Shown: positions 17,351-26,234, counted from the first letter of the stretch. The stretch is DNA of 64,000 bases from Bacteroidota bacterium (GCA_027482225.1 JAIXWD010000020.1:62001-126000), one strand, 5' to 3'. The notes: a model not told the origin generated them from the letters alone. Numbers and translations: made by a program.

Positions 17351-18292
17351 ATGACAAAAGTATCAGTTATCGGAGCAGGTGCAGTTGGTGCTACAACTGC
17401 TGATGTTATTGCTTACCGCGAGTTAGCAGACGAAGTAGTTTTATTAGATGTAAAAGAAGGTTTTGCAGAAGGTAAAGCGTTAGATATTTACCAAACCACT
17501 TCTTTATTAGGCATGAAAACCCGCGTTAGCGGTACTACAAACGATTACAGCAAAACAGCTAATTCCGATGTGGTGGTTATTACATCGGGTATTCCTCGTA
17601 AACCGGGTATGACTCGTGAAGAGTTAATCGGCACAAATGCTAATATCGTTAAAACCGTTACTGAAAACGTGTTAAAACACTCTCCAAATGCAATTATAGT
17701 AGTGGTGTCAAACCCAATGGATACCATGACTTACCTAGCACTTAAAGCTAGTGGTATATCTAAAAATCGCATCATTGGTATGGGTGGTTTATTGGACAGC
17801 GCTCGTTTTAAAGGTTATTTAGGTTTGGCATTAAACCAACCTACTGCCGATATTCAAGGTACAGTAATTGGTGGTCATGGAGATACTACAATGATTCCTT
17901 TAACCCGTTTAGCTACCTTAAACGGTATATCGGTTTCAAGCCATTTGAACGCAAATCAATTAAAAGAAATTAGTGATGCAACTATGGTTGGTGGTGCAAC
18001 CTTAACTAAATTATTAGGTACATCTGCTTGGTATGCTCCAGGTGCAGCAAGTGCTTTTTTAGTTGAGAGTATTGTGCGCGACCAAAAACGTGTAATGCCA
18101 TGCTGTGTATATCTAGATGGCGAATATGGTCAAAAAGATATTTGTCTGGGTGTTCCTGTTACTATTGGTAAAAACGGTTGGGAAGCAATAATTGATTATA
18201 ACCTAAATGATGCTGAAAAAGCTGAATTTGCTAAAAGTGCTGATGCAGTTAGAAGTATGAATGCAGTACTTACCGAAACAGGTGTATTGTAA
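17351..18292 (+). CDS. mdh: Malate dehydrogenase
   Basis: Oxidises malate to oxaloacetate with NAD in the TCA cycle. The 313 residues begin with the NAD-binding loop VIGAGAVGATTADVIA (about residues 6-21). Substrate-binding arginines lie in RKPGMTREEL and NRIIGMGG, and the catalytic His is in GGHGDTTMIP. The type is the lactate-dehydrogenase-like malate dehydrogenase usual in Bacteroidota and Chlorobi. It has its own promoter and terminator and is probably monocistronic. Confidence 0.96.
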   Translation: MTKVSVIGAGAVGATTADVIAYRELADEVVLLDVKEGFAEGKALDIYQTTSLLGMKTRVSGTTNDYSKTANSDVVVITSGIPRKPGMTREELIGTNANIVKTVTENVLKHSPNAIIVVVSNPMDTMTYLALKASGISKNRIIGMGGLLDSARFKGYLGLALNQPTADIQGTVIGGHGDTTMIPLTRLATLNGISVSSHLNANQLKEISDATMVGGATLTKLLGTSAWYAPGAASAFLVESIVRDQKRVMPCCVYLDGEYGQKDICLGVPVTIGKNGWEAIIDYNLNDAEKAEFAKSADAVRSMNAVLTETGVL

Positions 18293-18325
18293 TATTAAAT
18301 TCAAATTTTTTGATTTATCATTATT

Positions 18326-18360
18326 AAAGAGACGTTTCATCATGAAGCGTCTCTTTGTTT
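18326..18360 (+). terminator. Terminator after mdh
   Basis: An outer nine-base-pair stem (18326-18334 with 18348-18356) extends inward through one G-T pair and TTC/GAA. It is followed by a T-rich tail. Confidence 0.85.
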
Positions 18361-18379
18361 TTAATACTTTGTTTAAAGT

Positions 18380-18814
18380 ATGAAGTATAAAATTAAAATA
18401 GAGATATGTGAGTTGGAGAAGAAAAACTATCACTTGTTTGTAATAATTAAAATTGGTGATCAAACTTCACGTTTACTTGTAGACACCGGAGCAAGCAAAA
18501 CAGTTTTTGATAGCGAACGTGTGTTGCAATTCGTACATGAAAAAAAAATTAAAAAAAACGATAGCAAATCCGTAGGATTAGGTGTGGCCGAAATGGAAAC
18601 TAAAGTTGTTAAGTTAAAAAATGTAACTATAGGTAAACTGTCCTTAAATAAATTAGATGTTGCTATTTTACCAATTGGCCATGTTAATCAAACCTATAAG
18701 CAAATAAATTTACCACCAATTGATGGTGTGCTTGGCAGTGATTTTTTTATGAAATTCAAAGCTGTTATAAATTATCGAAAAGCAGAAATTATTATTCATA
18801 CAACCAAAAACTAA
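18380..18814 (+). CDS. Retropepsin-like aspartic protease, single domain
   Basis: A 144-residue protein with one retropepsin domain. The active-site triplet is in LLVDTGASKTVFD (Asp35-Thr-Gly-Ala), and the second conserved part is GVLGSDFFMKFKAVINY, which fits the ILG motif and flap end of retroviral-type proteases. With only one DTG it would need to act as a homodimer. There is no signal peptide or membrane helix, so it is probably cytoplasmic. It is not linked to any mobile element here. It sits alone between the mdh terminator and a TerB-like gene. Substrate unknown. Confidence 0.82.
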   Translation: MKYKIKIEICELEKKNYHLFVIIKIGDQTSRLLVDTGASKTVFDSERVLQFVHEKKIKKNDSKSVGLGVAEMETKVVKLKNVTIGKLSLNKLDVAILPIGHVNQTYKQINLPPIDGVLGSDFFMKFKAVINYRKAEIIIHTTKN

Positions 18815-18878
18815 CCGCATTTATTTGTTTGATTACAAAATTTATTTTACCTTTCTACCTGATTAAAAAGTATACGTT

Positions 18879-19244
18879 ATGCAAACGCAGTTTATAAATA
18901 ATATGAGTAAAGTAGAGGCAGGATTTCATATGTTGATGCTGTTGTCTTTGGCCGATGGGAAAGTGCAACAATCAGAAAGTGATGTTGTTATAGATTTTTT
19001 AAATGATCATTTTGATGGACAATTAGATTTAATAAAAGAACAAGCTTTTTTAAGGGCACTTCCAATAGAAGAGTATGAGAAACATTTTTTGGAAACAGCC
19101 CAACATTTTTATACGATCAGCAATGAAGACGAACGTCATACCCTAACGCACTTTGCAATGGAAGTAGCCATGGCAGATGAAGCTATGCAATCAACAGAAA
19201 ATAAGTTGATTAATATCCTATACGATACTTGGGATATTGAATAA
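18879..19244 (+). CDS. TerB-like domain protein
   Basis: A 121-residue all-helical acidic protein. LMLLSLADGKVQQSESDVV (about residues 18-36) is typical of the TerB/DjlA N-terminal helical domain, in which acidic residues after an ADG turn can bind metal. A second similar turn, VAMADEAMQSTENKLI, occurs near residue 104. TerB-like domains occur in stress and tellurite-resistance loci, but no ter genes are nearby and no such role is claimed. A terminator follows, so the retropepsin and this gene may form a small unit. Confidence 0.72.
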   Translation: MQTQFINNMSKVEAGFHMLMLLSLADGKVQQSESDVVIDFLNDHFDGQLDLIKEQAFLRALPIEEYEKHFLETAQHFYTISNEDERHTLTHFAMEVAMADEAMQSTENKLINILYDTWDIE

Positions 19245-19256
19245 CTATTTAGGAAG

Positions 19257-19285
19257 CCGCATGTAGAAATACTTGCGGTTTTTTT
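19257..19285 (+). terminator. Terminator after the TerB-like gene
   Basis: CCGCA at 19257-19261 pairs with TGCGG at 19274-19278, and an inner GTA/TAC helix closes a GAAA loop. Seven T's follow. Confidence 0.8.
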
Positions 19286-19347
19286 GTTTTTTGATCAATT
19301 CATGTACCCAATTATTTTTGATTTTCTGACAAATATCACCCTTATTC

Positions 19348-19379
19348 TTATTTAGACTAAGTCTATTTAAATATATTTG
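19348..19379 (+). promoter_or_regulatory. TonB-receptor promoter with overlapping inverted-repeat operator
   Basis: A perfect -7 box TATATTTG lies at 19372-19379. Immediately upstream is an inverted repeat: TAGACT at 19353-19358, A, AGTCTA at 19360-19365, extended by outer TTA/TAA pairs to 19348-19370. It covers the place of the -33 box, so a bound repressor would block transcription. By position and shape it could be an iron (Fur- or DtxR-type) operator; this is an inference. Confidence 0.55.
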
Positions 19380-19404
19380 CTACTGATTTAAATAGTTATT
19401 ATTT

Positions 19405-21783
19405 ATGAAGAAAGCTTTATATATACTAATGCTTATGATGGTAGCTATCTCTTTGAAAGCCTCTAACGTAAAGGGAGTTTTAGTTAGTGAAACTGGGGAG
19501 ACTATTGCCAATCAAATGTTGTACTTAACCAATGGTGCACAAACCACCACCAACAACGAAGGTGCATTTGTGTTTCTAGAAGTGTTAAAAGGAAACTATG
19601 AATTAAAAACTGAAAAAGTCGGACAGTTAATCAGTTTACACTTTTTTAAAGTTGAAAATGAAAACAAGGATGTTGAACTAGGTAATATTTTTTTAAGAAA
19701 TAATTTTCAGTTACCCGAAATAGAAATAAAAGATCAAAGCCTAATTATTGGCATTGAGCGTATGCCTGATGTAAAAGACAATGTAATTTACTCAGGTAAA
19801 AAAACGGAGGTTATTCGTTTGTCTACAGCATCTGCTAACCTGGCTCAAAACAATTCACGACAAATATTTGCTAAAGTACCAGGAATACAGGTTTGGGAAA
19901 GTGATGGAAGTGGCGTGCAAATGGGCGTAGCAACAAGGGGTTTAAGCCCTAATAGAATGTGGGAGTTTAACACCCGTCAAAATGGTTATGATATTTCTGC
20001 AGATCCATTTGGTTATCCAGAAGCTTATTACACGCCTTCTGTTGAGTCGTTGGATAGAATTGAAGTGATAAGAGGCGCTGCATCTTTGCAATATGGTGCA
20101 CAGTTTGGTGGGGTTATTAATTATGTTAAAAAACGTTCAGTAAGTGGAAAAAAAATTGGTATTGAAAGTGCTCAAACTATAGGTAGTTACGGTATGTTTA
20201 GCACGTTTAATGCAATTGGTGGTAGCTATAAAAAGTTTAGTTACTACGCCAATATAAACTATCGCAAATCGGATGGATGGAGACATAACAATGGTTACAA
20301 TACCTGGAATGGTTATGTTAATTTGGGCTATCAACTCAGCAAAAAAACAATCATCAATGCAGAATTTACCCGCATGGATCAGTTGGTGCAACAACCCGGT
20401 GGTTTAACCGATTCTATGTTTAACACCAATGCTAAACAGTCTGTGCGCAGTCGCAATTGGTTTAAGGTAGTTTGGAATATTGCAGCACTAAACTTTGATT
20501 ACCAAATTAACAGCAACAACAAATTAAATATTAAAGCTTTTGGTTTGATGGGCGAACGTTCAAGTATTGGTTTTATGAATACAGTAAGTATTGCTGATAC
20601 AAAAGATGCAAATGGAGTTTATGGTCTACGACTTGTTGATCAGGATTTATACAACAACTATGGTTTAGAGGCTCGTCATTTATACACTTACCGTTTAGGT
20701 AAACAAAAACAAACGTTAGCAGTAGGTGCACGATATTATGTCGGAAATACCGATAGGATTCAGAATGAATTTGGTAACCGAGGAATAGATTATAGTTTAT
20801 CAACCGAACACAACGTATTAAAACGAGACCTTAATTTTAAAACGCATAATGTTGCATTATTTGCCGAGCATTTATTTAATTTAAACAAACGTTTAAGCAT
20901 AACTCCTGGTGTTCGTTACGAGTATTTAAAAAATACAGCAAACGGTATTTTAGATACAAAAAATGTTGACAGAGAAAGCTCACGCGGTTTTGCATTATTG
21001 GGTGTTGGGGCACAATATAAAGTAACAAGTAATACCAATATTTATGCTAATTACACTCAAGGTTATCGTCCAGTATTGTTTAGTGATATTTCTGTTGCTA
21101 CAACCGATTCTATTAATCCTGATTTAAAAGATGCATCAGGTTATAACTTAGATTTAGGTTATCGAGGAAACTTTGGCCGATTAGTTAGTTTTGATGTAAG
21201 TGCTTACATCTTGTATTACGGCAATCGTATTGGAACATATACGGTTAAAGGTAAAAATTACCGAACCAATATTGGTGCATCAGAAAGCCGTGGTGTTGAA
21301 AGTTACATTGAAATATCTCCAACCAATTTATTTAAAACATTTAAAGGTGGACATATTAGTTTGTTTGCTACCATGGCATTTACACAAGCTGAGTATGTAT
21401 CTTGGAACGACTCTGACATCAACAAAAACCAAAAAGGAAAACGTGTAGAAAATGCACCAAAATACATTCACCGTTTTGGGTTAACATACCGCTATAAAAC
21501 ATTCAGTACATCGTTGCAATATAGCATGGTAGGCGATGCATTTGCTGATGCATTAAACACAACTAAACCAAATGCTACTGCAACAACAGGTTTAATTCCA
21601 AGTTATGAAGTAGCCGATTGGTCGTTTCAATTAACAGTTAAAAAATTATACAACATAAACGGTGGTATCAACAATATTTTTGATACTAAATACTTTACCC
21701 GCAGAGCAGTTGGATACCCAGGTCCGGGATTATTGCCGGCTGAAGGACGTTTATGGTATATTGGTGTGGGTGTTAAAATTTAG
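19405..21783 (+). CDS. TonB-dependent receptor, FecA-like
   Basis: A 792-residue outer-membrane transporter. The order is a signal peptide (residues 1-19), a carboxypeptidase-regulatory-like beta domain (about 22-100, as in GVLVSETGETIANQ), then a plug domain. The plug has FAKVPGIQVWESDGSG and ATRGLSPNRMWEFNTRQNG, and ends DRIEVIRGAASLQYGAQFGG. A 22-strand barrel runs to the C-terminus. The plug wording is close to ferric-dicitrate (FecA) receptors. There is no SusD-like gene next to it, so a carbohydrate SusC role is unlikely and a chelated-iron substrate is more probable. The inverted repeat over its promoter agrees with metal control. No FecR or FecI pair is adjacent. Confidence 0.9.
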   Translation: MKKALYILMLMMVAISLKASNVKGVLVSETGETIANQMLYLTNGAQTTTNNEGAFVFLEVLKGNYELKTEKVGQLISLHFFKVENENKDVELGNIFLRNNFQLPEIEIKDQSLIIGIERMPDVKDNVIYSGKKTEVIRLSTASANLAQNNSRQIFAKVPGIQVWESDGSGVQMGVATRGLSPNRMWEFNTRQNGYDISADPFGYPEAYYTPSVESLDRIEVIRGAASLQYGAQFGGVINYVKKRSVSGKKIGIESAQTIGSYGMFSTFNAIGGSYKKFSYYANINYRKSDGWRHNNGYNTWNGYVNLGYQLSKKTIINAEFTRMDQLVQQPGGLTDSMFNTNAKQSVRSRNWFKVVWNIAALNFDYQINSNNKLNIKAFGLMGERSSIGFMNTVSIADTKDANGVYGLRLVDQDLYNNYGLEARHLYTYRLGKQKQTLAVGARYYVGNTDRIQNEFGNRGIDYSLSTEHNVLKRDLNFKTHNVALFAEHLFNLNKRLSITPGVRYEYLKNTANGILDTKNVDRESSRGFALLGVGAQYKVTSNTNIYANYTQGYRPVLFSDISVATTDSINPDLKDASGYNLDLGYRGNFGRLVSFDVSAYILYYGNRIGTYTVKGKNYRTNIGASESRGVESYIEISPTNLFKTFKGGHISLFATMAFTQAEYVSWNDSDINKNQKGKRVENAPKYIHRFGLTYRYKTFSTSLQYSMVGDAFADALNTTKPNATATTGLIPSYEVADWSFQLTVKKLYNINGGINNIFDTKYFTRRAVGYPGPGLLPAEGRLWYIGVGVKI

Positions 21784-21851
21784 TTTTTATTGTTGGAGGT
21801 TGTTATACATCAAAGCGATTCTGATTGGTTTCAGGTTCGTTTTTTCATTTG

Positions 21852-22433
21852 TTAATTTTCTATTTCAAACCAAACCTCTTTACCCGCACGTGGCGTTATA
21901 GAATTTAAACTTGGTATGAAACTGATGTATTTGAAGTAAGGTTTAAAATAGGTTTCGTATTCTATTGTTTTACCTCCAAATGGCGGGCCTCCATCAAAGT
22001 TGGTATTAAATAATAAACCCACTAGTTTACCATTGGGCGTTAGCAGTTCATGCATGTGTTTTGCATATTCGGCTCTTAATTTTGGATTAATGGCACAAAA
22101 AAATGTTTGTTCAATGATTAAATCATATTTAGCTTGATGCTCAAAAAAATCATTGCAAAAAACGTGAAGTTTATCAGCCTTGATAAATTCTTTAAGTTTA
22201 GCTCTTAGGTGTTCGGTTAAGTTAGCTGCAATATCTATTACCGATAAATGATTAAATCCTTGTTGCAACAAATATTCAGCTTCGTATGCATTGCCACAAC
22301 CCGGAATTAATATCCGTAAATTTTTATTGGTTAATTGATCAATGTACTTTTTTATAGCTGGCGAAACAACCTTTATGTCCCACCCTGTTTGGCCTTGTTG
22401 CCACTTTGTTTCCCAAAACGCTTTATCTGTAAT
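21852..22433 (-). CDS. Thiopurine-methyltransferase-like SAM methyltransferase with no standard start codon
   Basis: About 193 residues of a TPMT-family SAM-dependent methyltransferase. The family N-terminus FWETKWQQGQTGWDIKV is readable, followed by SAM motif I ILIPGCGNAYEAEYL, then DLIIEQTFFCAI and LLFNTNFDGGPPFGG. The frame ends upstream at a TGA, and the only codons left before FWETK are AAC ATT ACA GAT AAA GCG. So there is no ATG, GTG, TTG or CTG start before motif I. The first standard start (TTG 22271) would delete motif I. Either ATT at 22433 is used, or one extra A in the AAA run just upstream has broken a TTG-AAC-ATT start. Substrate unknown. Confidence 0.75.
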   Translation of the reverse strand: MTDKAFWETKWQQGQTGWDIKVVSPAIKKYIDQLTNKNLRILIPGCGNAYEAEYLLQQGFNHLSVIDIAANLTEHLRAKLKEFIKADKLHVFCNDFFEHQAKYDLIIEQTFFCAINPKLRAEYAKHMHELLTPNGKLVGLLFNTNFDGGPPFGGKTIEYETYFKPYFKYISFIPSLNSITPRAGKEVWFEIEN

Positions 22434-22469
22434 GTTTCAAAATAATTATAATTATACGCCTAAATACCT

Positions 22470-22477
22470 TAATTTTG
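22470..22477 (+). promoter_or_regulatory. Probable -7 box of the transaldolase gene
   Basis: TAATTTTG is a perfect TAnnTTTG match 18 bases before the ATG. No good TTTG lies at -33. Confidence 0.4.
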
Positions 22478-22495
22478 TAAGCAAATTTAATCTTA

Positions 22496-23152
22496 ATGAA
22501 ATTTTTTATTGATACAGCCAACTTGGCTCAAATTACTGAGGCAAACGACCTTGGAATTTTAGATGGTGTTACCACCAATCCTTCTTTAATGGCTAAAGAG
22601 GGCATTGCGGGTGAAGCAGCCGTTTTAAAACACTATGTTGATATATGTAACATCGTTGATGGTGATGTTAGTGCAGAAGTGATTAGCACCGATTATGAAG
22701 GCATGATTGCTGAAGGTGAAAAACTTTCAGCATTGCATCAAAATATTGTGGTTAAAATTCCGATGATTAAAGATGGTATTAAAGCCATTAAGTATTTTTC
22801 ATCAAAAGGTATTCGTACAAACTGTACTTTAATTTTTAGCTCTGGGCAAGCCATTTTAGCTGCAAAAGCTGGAGCTACATATATCTCTCCGTTTGTTGGA
22901 AGATTAGATGATATCAGCTACGATGGTATGCAATTGATTGCAGAAATTTCTCAAATTTTTACAGTGCAAGGTTATCAAACCCAAATTTTAGCAGCATCAA
23001 TCCGTAACCCAATTCATATTATTAAATCTGCGCAATACGGTGCACATGTTATTACCAGTCCATTAAGTGCTATTTTAGCATTGTTAAATCATCCGTTAAC
23101 TGATAAAGGTTTAGCACAATTTTTAGCTGATCACAAAAAAGCGAACAGCTAA
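22496..23152 (+). CDS. Transaldolase / fructose-6-phosphate aldolase family
   Basis: A small transaldolase of 218 residues (the TalC/MipB/FSA subgroup), acting in the non-oxidative pentose phosphate pathway or on fructose 6-phosphate. The N-terminus MKFFIDTANLAQI and GVTTNPSLMAKEG (about residues 24-36) are conserved. The Schiff-base lysine is Lys87 in NIVVKIPM. ISPFVGRLDDI follows. The length excludes the longer E. coli TalB class. Transaldolase and F6P aldolase activity cannot be separated from sequence alone. It has its own promoter and terminator. Confidence 0.92.
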   Translation: MKFFIDTANLAQITEANDLGILDGVTTNPSLMAKEGIAGEAAVLKHYVDICNIVDGDVSAEVISTDYEGMIAEGEKLSALHQNIVVKIPMIKDGIKAIKYFSSKGIRTNCTLIFSSGQAILAAKAGATYISPFVGRLDDISYDGMQLIAEISQIFTVQGYQTQILAASIRNPIHIIKSAQYGAHVITSPLSAILALLNHPLTDKGLAQFLADHKKANS

Positions 23153-23177
23153 TTTTTTCTTGTAAAGAATATTTTAT

Positions 23178-23208
23178 AAAGGTCGGTTTTATACCGACCT
23201 TTTTTTGT
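23178..23208 (+). terminator. Terminator after transaldolase
   Basis: A perfect 10-base-pair stem (23178-23187 with 23193-23202), a five-base loop and a T run. Confidence 0.9.
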
Positions 23209-23388
23209 TTAATAATACTGAAGAATTAAAACTAAATCCTGATAATTAAACATATAATTGAATAGCCTTAGCAAGCTTACATTGAATAGATGAATATAAT
23301 TAAATTGCTATCTGTAATGTCGATTTTATTCATGGTAAACTGCATTATAGGATTTTAAATAAAAGTAATTTTAAAATTAACTATTTGT

Positions 23389-25152
23389 TTATCTCATCAC
23401 CATTTCAAAAGTATCTTCAGGAATATCACCAACCTCCATCACCAAAAATCCATCAAGCGAGTTGTTAAATTTTGGGTCGATATTAAAGGCTATGATTTTT
23501 GCATTTTGCTTTAAATACTTTTTAAGCAATACCGGTATTTTAGTTTGATCCACTTCAATGTCCGATATCATGTTATCAAGTACTTTAATGTCGTTTTTCG
23601 ACATGTCTTTTAATGCAGATCCTTCACCTTTGTGTTGATACTTGTACTTTTTACGGGGTTTAACAGCCTCTGATAATTCATCATCAAAATGGTTTTTACG
23701 GATAAAATCAACCAACAAATCTTTTGATAATGAAGTGAAATTATTACTAATACTTACAGGGCCAATTAAGTATTTATACCTTCCGGGATATTGTTGTAAA
23801 AACGCATTCACCCCTTTCCAAAGTAGCATCAAACTGTAGGGCTTACGTTGGTATTCTTTAGTAATAAAGGAACGTCCAAGTTCTAAACTATTTTTCAAAA
23901 CAGGATTAAAGTCTTTATGTATTTTAAATAACTCGTTTAAGTAAAATCCTTTTTTCTTGTAACGCCTATGTAGCACATCACCCAAGCCAATGCGGTATGC
24001 GCCTACAATTTTTTTATGCGTTTCATCCCAAATAAATAAATGTTTATAATTTAAGTCGTACTCATCTGTATCGCAACTTTGGTTGGTGCCTTCTCCGACC
24101 TCTCTAAATGTAATTTCGCGTAACCTTGAGATTTCCCTTAACACACTTGGAATATTTCGAGCCCCGGCAATGTATACTTTATAATGATCATAAGTTAATA
24201 ACAAACTCTTTGCAGATAATTGTGCTAAATCTTGTTCAATAAGTTGTGTCGGAGTTTCACTAATGATTTGATGAGGCTCATCAGGTTTCTTAAACTTTAG
24301 TTTAGAAATAAAAGATTCATGTTCTATCTCTAAAGATGATTCTAAAGCATACGTTTTAGCGCGTAAAAATCGAAGCAATTCATTGGGGTCGTTAAACTCG
24401 TTAATGGTTTTTATATTGATGGGTTTACCAATACGTATCTGTATTTTTTCCTTTGTCTTATTAAATAACTCAGATGGTAATTTGGCTGTACGCAAAGCTG
24501 GATGCACCAATCCAAGTAAATTAAATGCGATGCTGTTATGACCGCTAAAATAAACTGGTACAACTTTAACTTGTGCTTTTAAAATCATCTTACCTACAAC
24601 AGGATTCCATTGTTTATCACTAATTTTCAAGGTGTTTAATTTCAATGATGAAACCTCGCCTGCTGGAAATATGCCTATTGGATGACCTTCTTTTAAAGCA
24701 TACAAACACTTTTTAATACCACTAATATTTATGCCTGTTTTACTGCTTGTTTCGAATGGGTTAACGGGCACAAAGTTTTCTTTTAATGCGGGTATAAGTT
24801 GTAAAATCAAGTTTGCCATTATCTTAAAATCTGGTCTGGCTTGAGTAAGGATGCGCAATAACATCAAACCATCTATACCCCCATATGGGTGATTAGCTAC
24901 CACAATGAAAGGTTCATGTTGGGGTATATTTTTCAGTTCCTCAACATTAAACTCATAAGCCACTTGAAGTTCATTTAATATTTCATCAGCAAATTCCATA
25001 CCTTTTGTGTCAGCATGATTTGCATATAATTGATTTACCTTCTCAAGTTGCAATGCTTTTATAATCAAAGGCGCGAGCGATGCTAACTTCAGTTTCTGTA
25101 ACTTTAAACCTCTACTTACTGCATCTTTACTTATCAAATCTTCTTTAGACAT
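23389..25152 (-). CDS. Bifunctional acyltransferase: PlsC-like domain fused to a GNAT (OlsB-like) domain
   Basis: 587 residues with two acyltransferase modules. The N-terminal half is a lysophospholipid acyltransferase (PlsC/hemolysin type): VVANHPYGGIDG (about residues 84-95) is the catalytic His-Asp block, and GIFPAGEVS is the FPEG-type acceptor motif. From about residue 315 there is an OlsB-like N-acyltransferase: ISRLREITFREVGEGTN, then FIWDETHKKIVGAYRIGLGDV and LELGRSFITKEYQRKPY. This order is that of OlsF of Serratia and Flavobacterium johnsoniae, which makes ornithine lipid by N- and then O-acylation. The related Gls enzymes of Bacteroides make glycine lipids. An aminolipid product is therefore likely, but the amino acid is unknown. 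It lies head to head with DUF58. Confidence 0.85.
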   Translation of the reverse strand: MSKEDLISKDAVSRGLKLQKLKLASLAPLIIKALQLEKVNQLYANHADTKGMEFADEILNELQVAYEFNVEELKNIPQHEPFIVVANHPYGGIDGLMLLRILTQARPDFKIMANLILQLIPALKENFVPVNPFETSSKTGINISGIKKCLYALKEGHPIGIFPAGEVSSLKLNTLKISDKQWNPVVGKMILKAQVKVVPVYFSGHNSIAFNLLGLVHPALRTAKLPSELFNKTKEKIQIRIGKPINIKTINEFNDPNELLRFLRAKTYALESSLEIEHESFISKLKFKKPDEPHQIISETPTQLIEQDLAQLSAKSLLLTYDHYKVYIAGARNIPSVLREISRLREITFREVGEGTNQSCDTDEYDLNYKHLFIWDETHKKIVGAYRIGLGDVLHRRYKKKGFYLNELFKIHKDFNPVLKNSLELGRSFITKEYQRKPYSLMLLWKGVNAFLQQYPGRYKYLIGPVSISNNFTSLSKDLLVDFIRKNHFDDELSEAVKPRKKYKYQHKGEGSALKDMSKNDIKVLDNMISDIEVDQTKIPVLLKKYLKQNAKIIAFNIDPKFNNSLDGFLVMEVGDIPEDTFEMVMR

Positions 25153-25276
25153 AGTTATGGTTATTAATGTTGCAAAATTGTTAGCCGTACATTAACCCCG
25201 TGTTACCAATATATTAATTATGCATAAATTCACTCCTTTGTTTTATTTTGCGGTGCAAATTTTAGTTAATCTTCAT

Positions 25277-26179
25277 ATGTTATCGCCCGAAACCCTCTTA
25301 TATACTAGCAATCTTGAGTTATTGGCAACTCAAGTGGTTGAAGGTTTTATTACTGGTTTGCATAAAAGTCCTTTTCACGGTTTTTCAGTTGAGTTTGCAG
25401 AACATCGTTTATATAATACCGGAGAAAGTACCAAACACATTGATTGGAAATTATATGGACGAACTGATAAATTGTTTGTTAAACGTTACGAGGAGGAGAC
25501 CAATTTACGTTGTCATTTGGTTATTGATACATCAGGCAGTATGTTTTACCCCTTGGAGGGTTTAAATAAAATGCGCTTCAGTGTATTGGCAACTGCCTCC
25601 CTTATGCAATTACTTCGAAAGCAACGTGATGCTTGCGGACTTTCATTATTTGATGAAGATTTATATTACCATAGTGAGTGTAAAGTTTCGCAAACTCATA
25701 TACGCATGTTGTATGCTAAAATGGAAGAGCTTTTAAAGCCCGCTCTTAAAAAAACTAAATCAAATATTGCCCAAAGTTTACATCGTTTAGCCGAACGTTT
25801 ACATCGCAGATCACTGGTGATTATATTTAGTGATATGTTTGGTGATGTATCAAAAAATGATGAATTGTTTGCAGCTTTACAACATTTAAAATACAACAAG
25901 CATGAGGTGGTATTATTTCATGTATTGGATAACAAAACCGAACACGAATTCGACTTTGTTAACCGGCCTTATTTGTTTGTGGATAGTGAAACAGGAGAAC
26001 AAATGAAGCTATTTCCTGCCCAAGTTAAACAACAATATTTAACTGCATTAAATAATCATCAACAGCAACTTAAATTAAAGTGTGCACAGTATAAAATTGA
26101 ATTTATTGAAGCCAATGTTGGCAATGATTTTAGCCAAGTATTATTACCATTTTTAGTTAAACGGAACAAGATGAAGTAA
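25277..26179 (+). CDS. DUF58 protein with vWA-like domain
   Basis: 300 residues from ATG 25277, which fits the family N-terminus MLSPETLLYTSNLELLATQ better than an in-frame ATG 57 bases upstream. The DUF58 core is clear: GFSVEFAEHRLYNTGESTKH and DWKLYGRTDKLFVKRYEEE. It is followed by a von Willebrand A-type loop, LVIDTSGSMFY, with the DxSxS metal site. In many genomes DUF58 is paired with a MoxR AAA+ ATPase and membrane vWA proteins as a chaperone-like set. No such partner is in this window, so it is an isolated member here. A hairpin follows, shared with convergent tyrS. Confidence 0.85.
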   Translation: MLSPETLLYTSNLELLATQVVEGFITGLHKSPFHGFSVEFAEHRLYNTGESTKHIDWKLYGRTDKLFVKRYEEETNLRCHLVIDTSGSMFYPLEGLNKMRFSVLATASLMQLLRKQRDACGLSLFDEDLYYHSECKVSQTHIRMLYAKMEELLKPALKKTKSNIAQSLHRLAERLHRRSLVIIFSDMFGDVSKNDELFAALQHLKYNKHEVVLFHVLDNKTEHEFDFVNRPYLFVDSETGEQMKLFPAQVKQQYLTALNNHQQQLKLKCAQYKIEFIEANVGNDFSQVLLPFLVKRNKMK

Positions 26180-26234
26180 TTTGTTAGGTTTTAACTTGGA
26201 TGTTAAGCATCGGTTGATTATTTAGTTAAAAAAA

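Noticed and set aside
18879-19244. The TerB-like protein as part of a tellurite-resistance system.
   Set aside because: No other ter genes are present, and lone TerB-like domains are common in unrelated settings.
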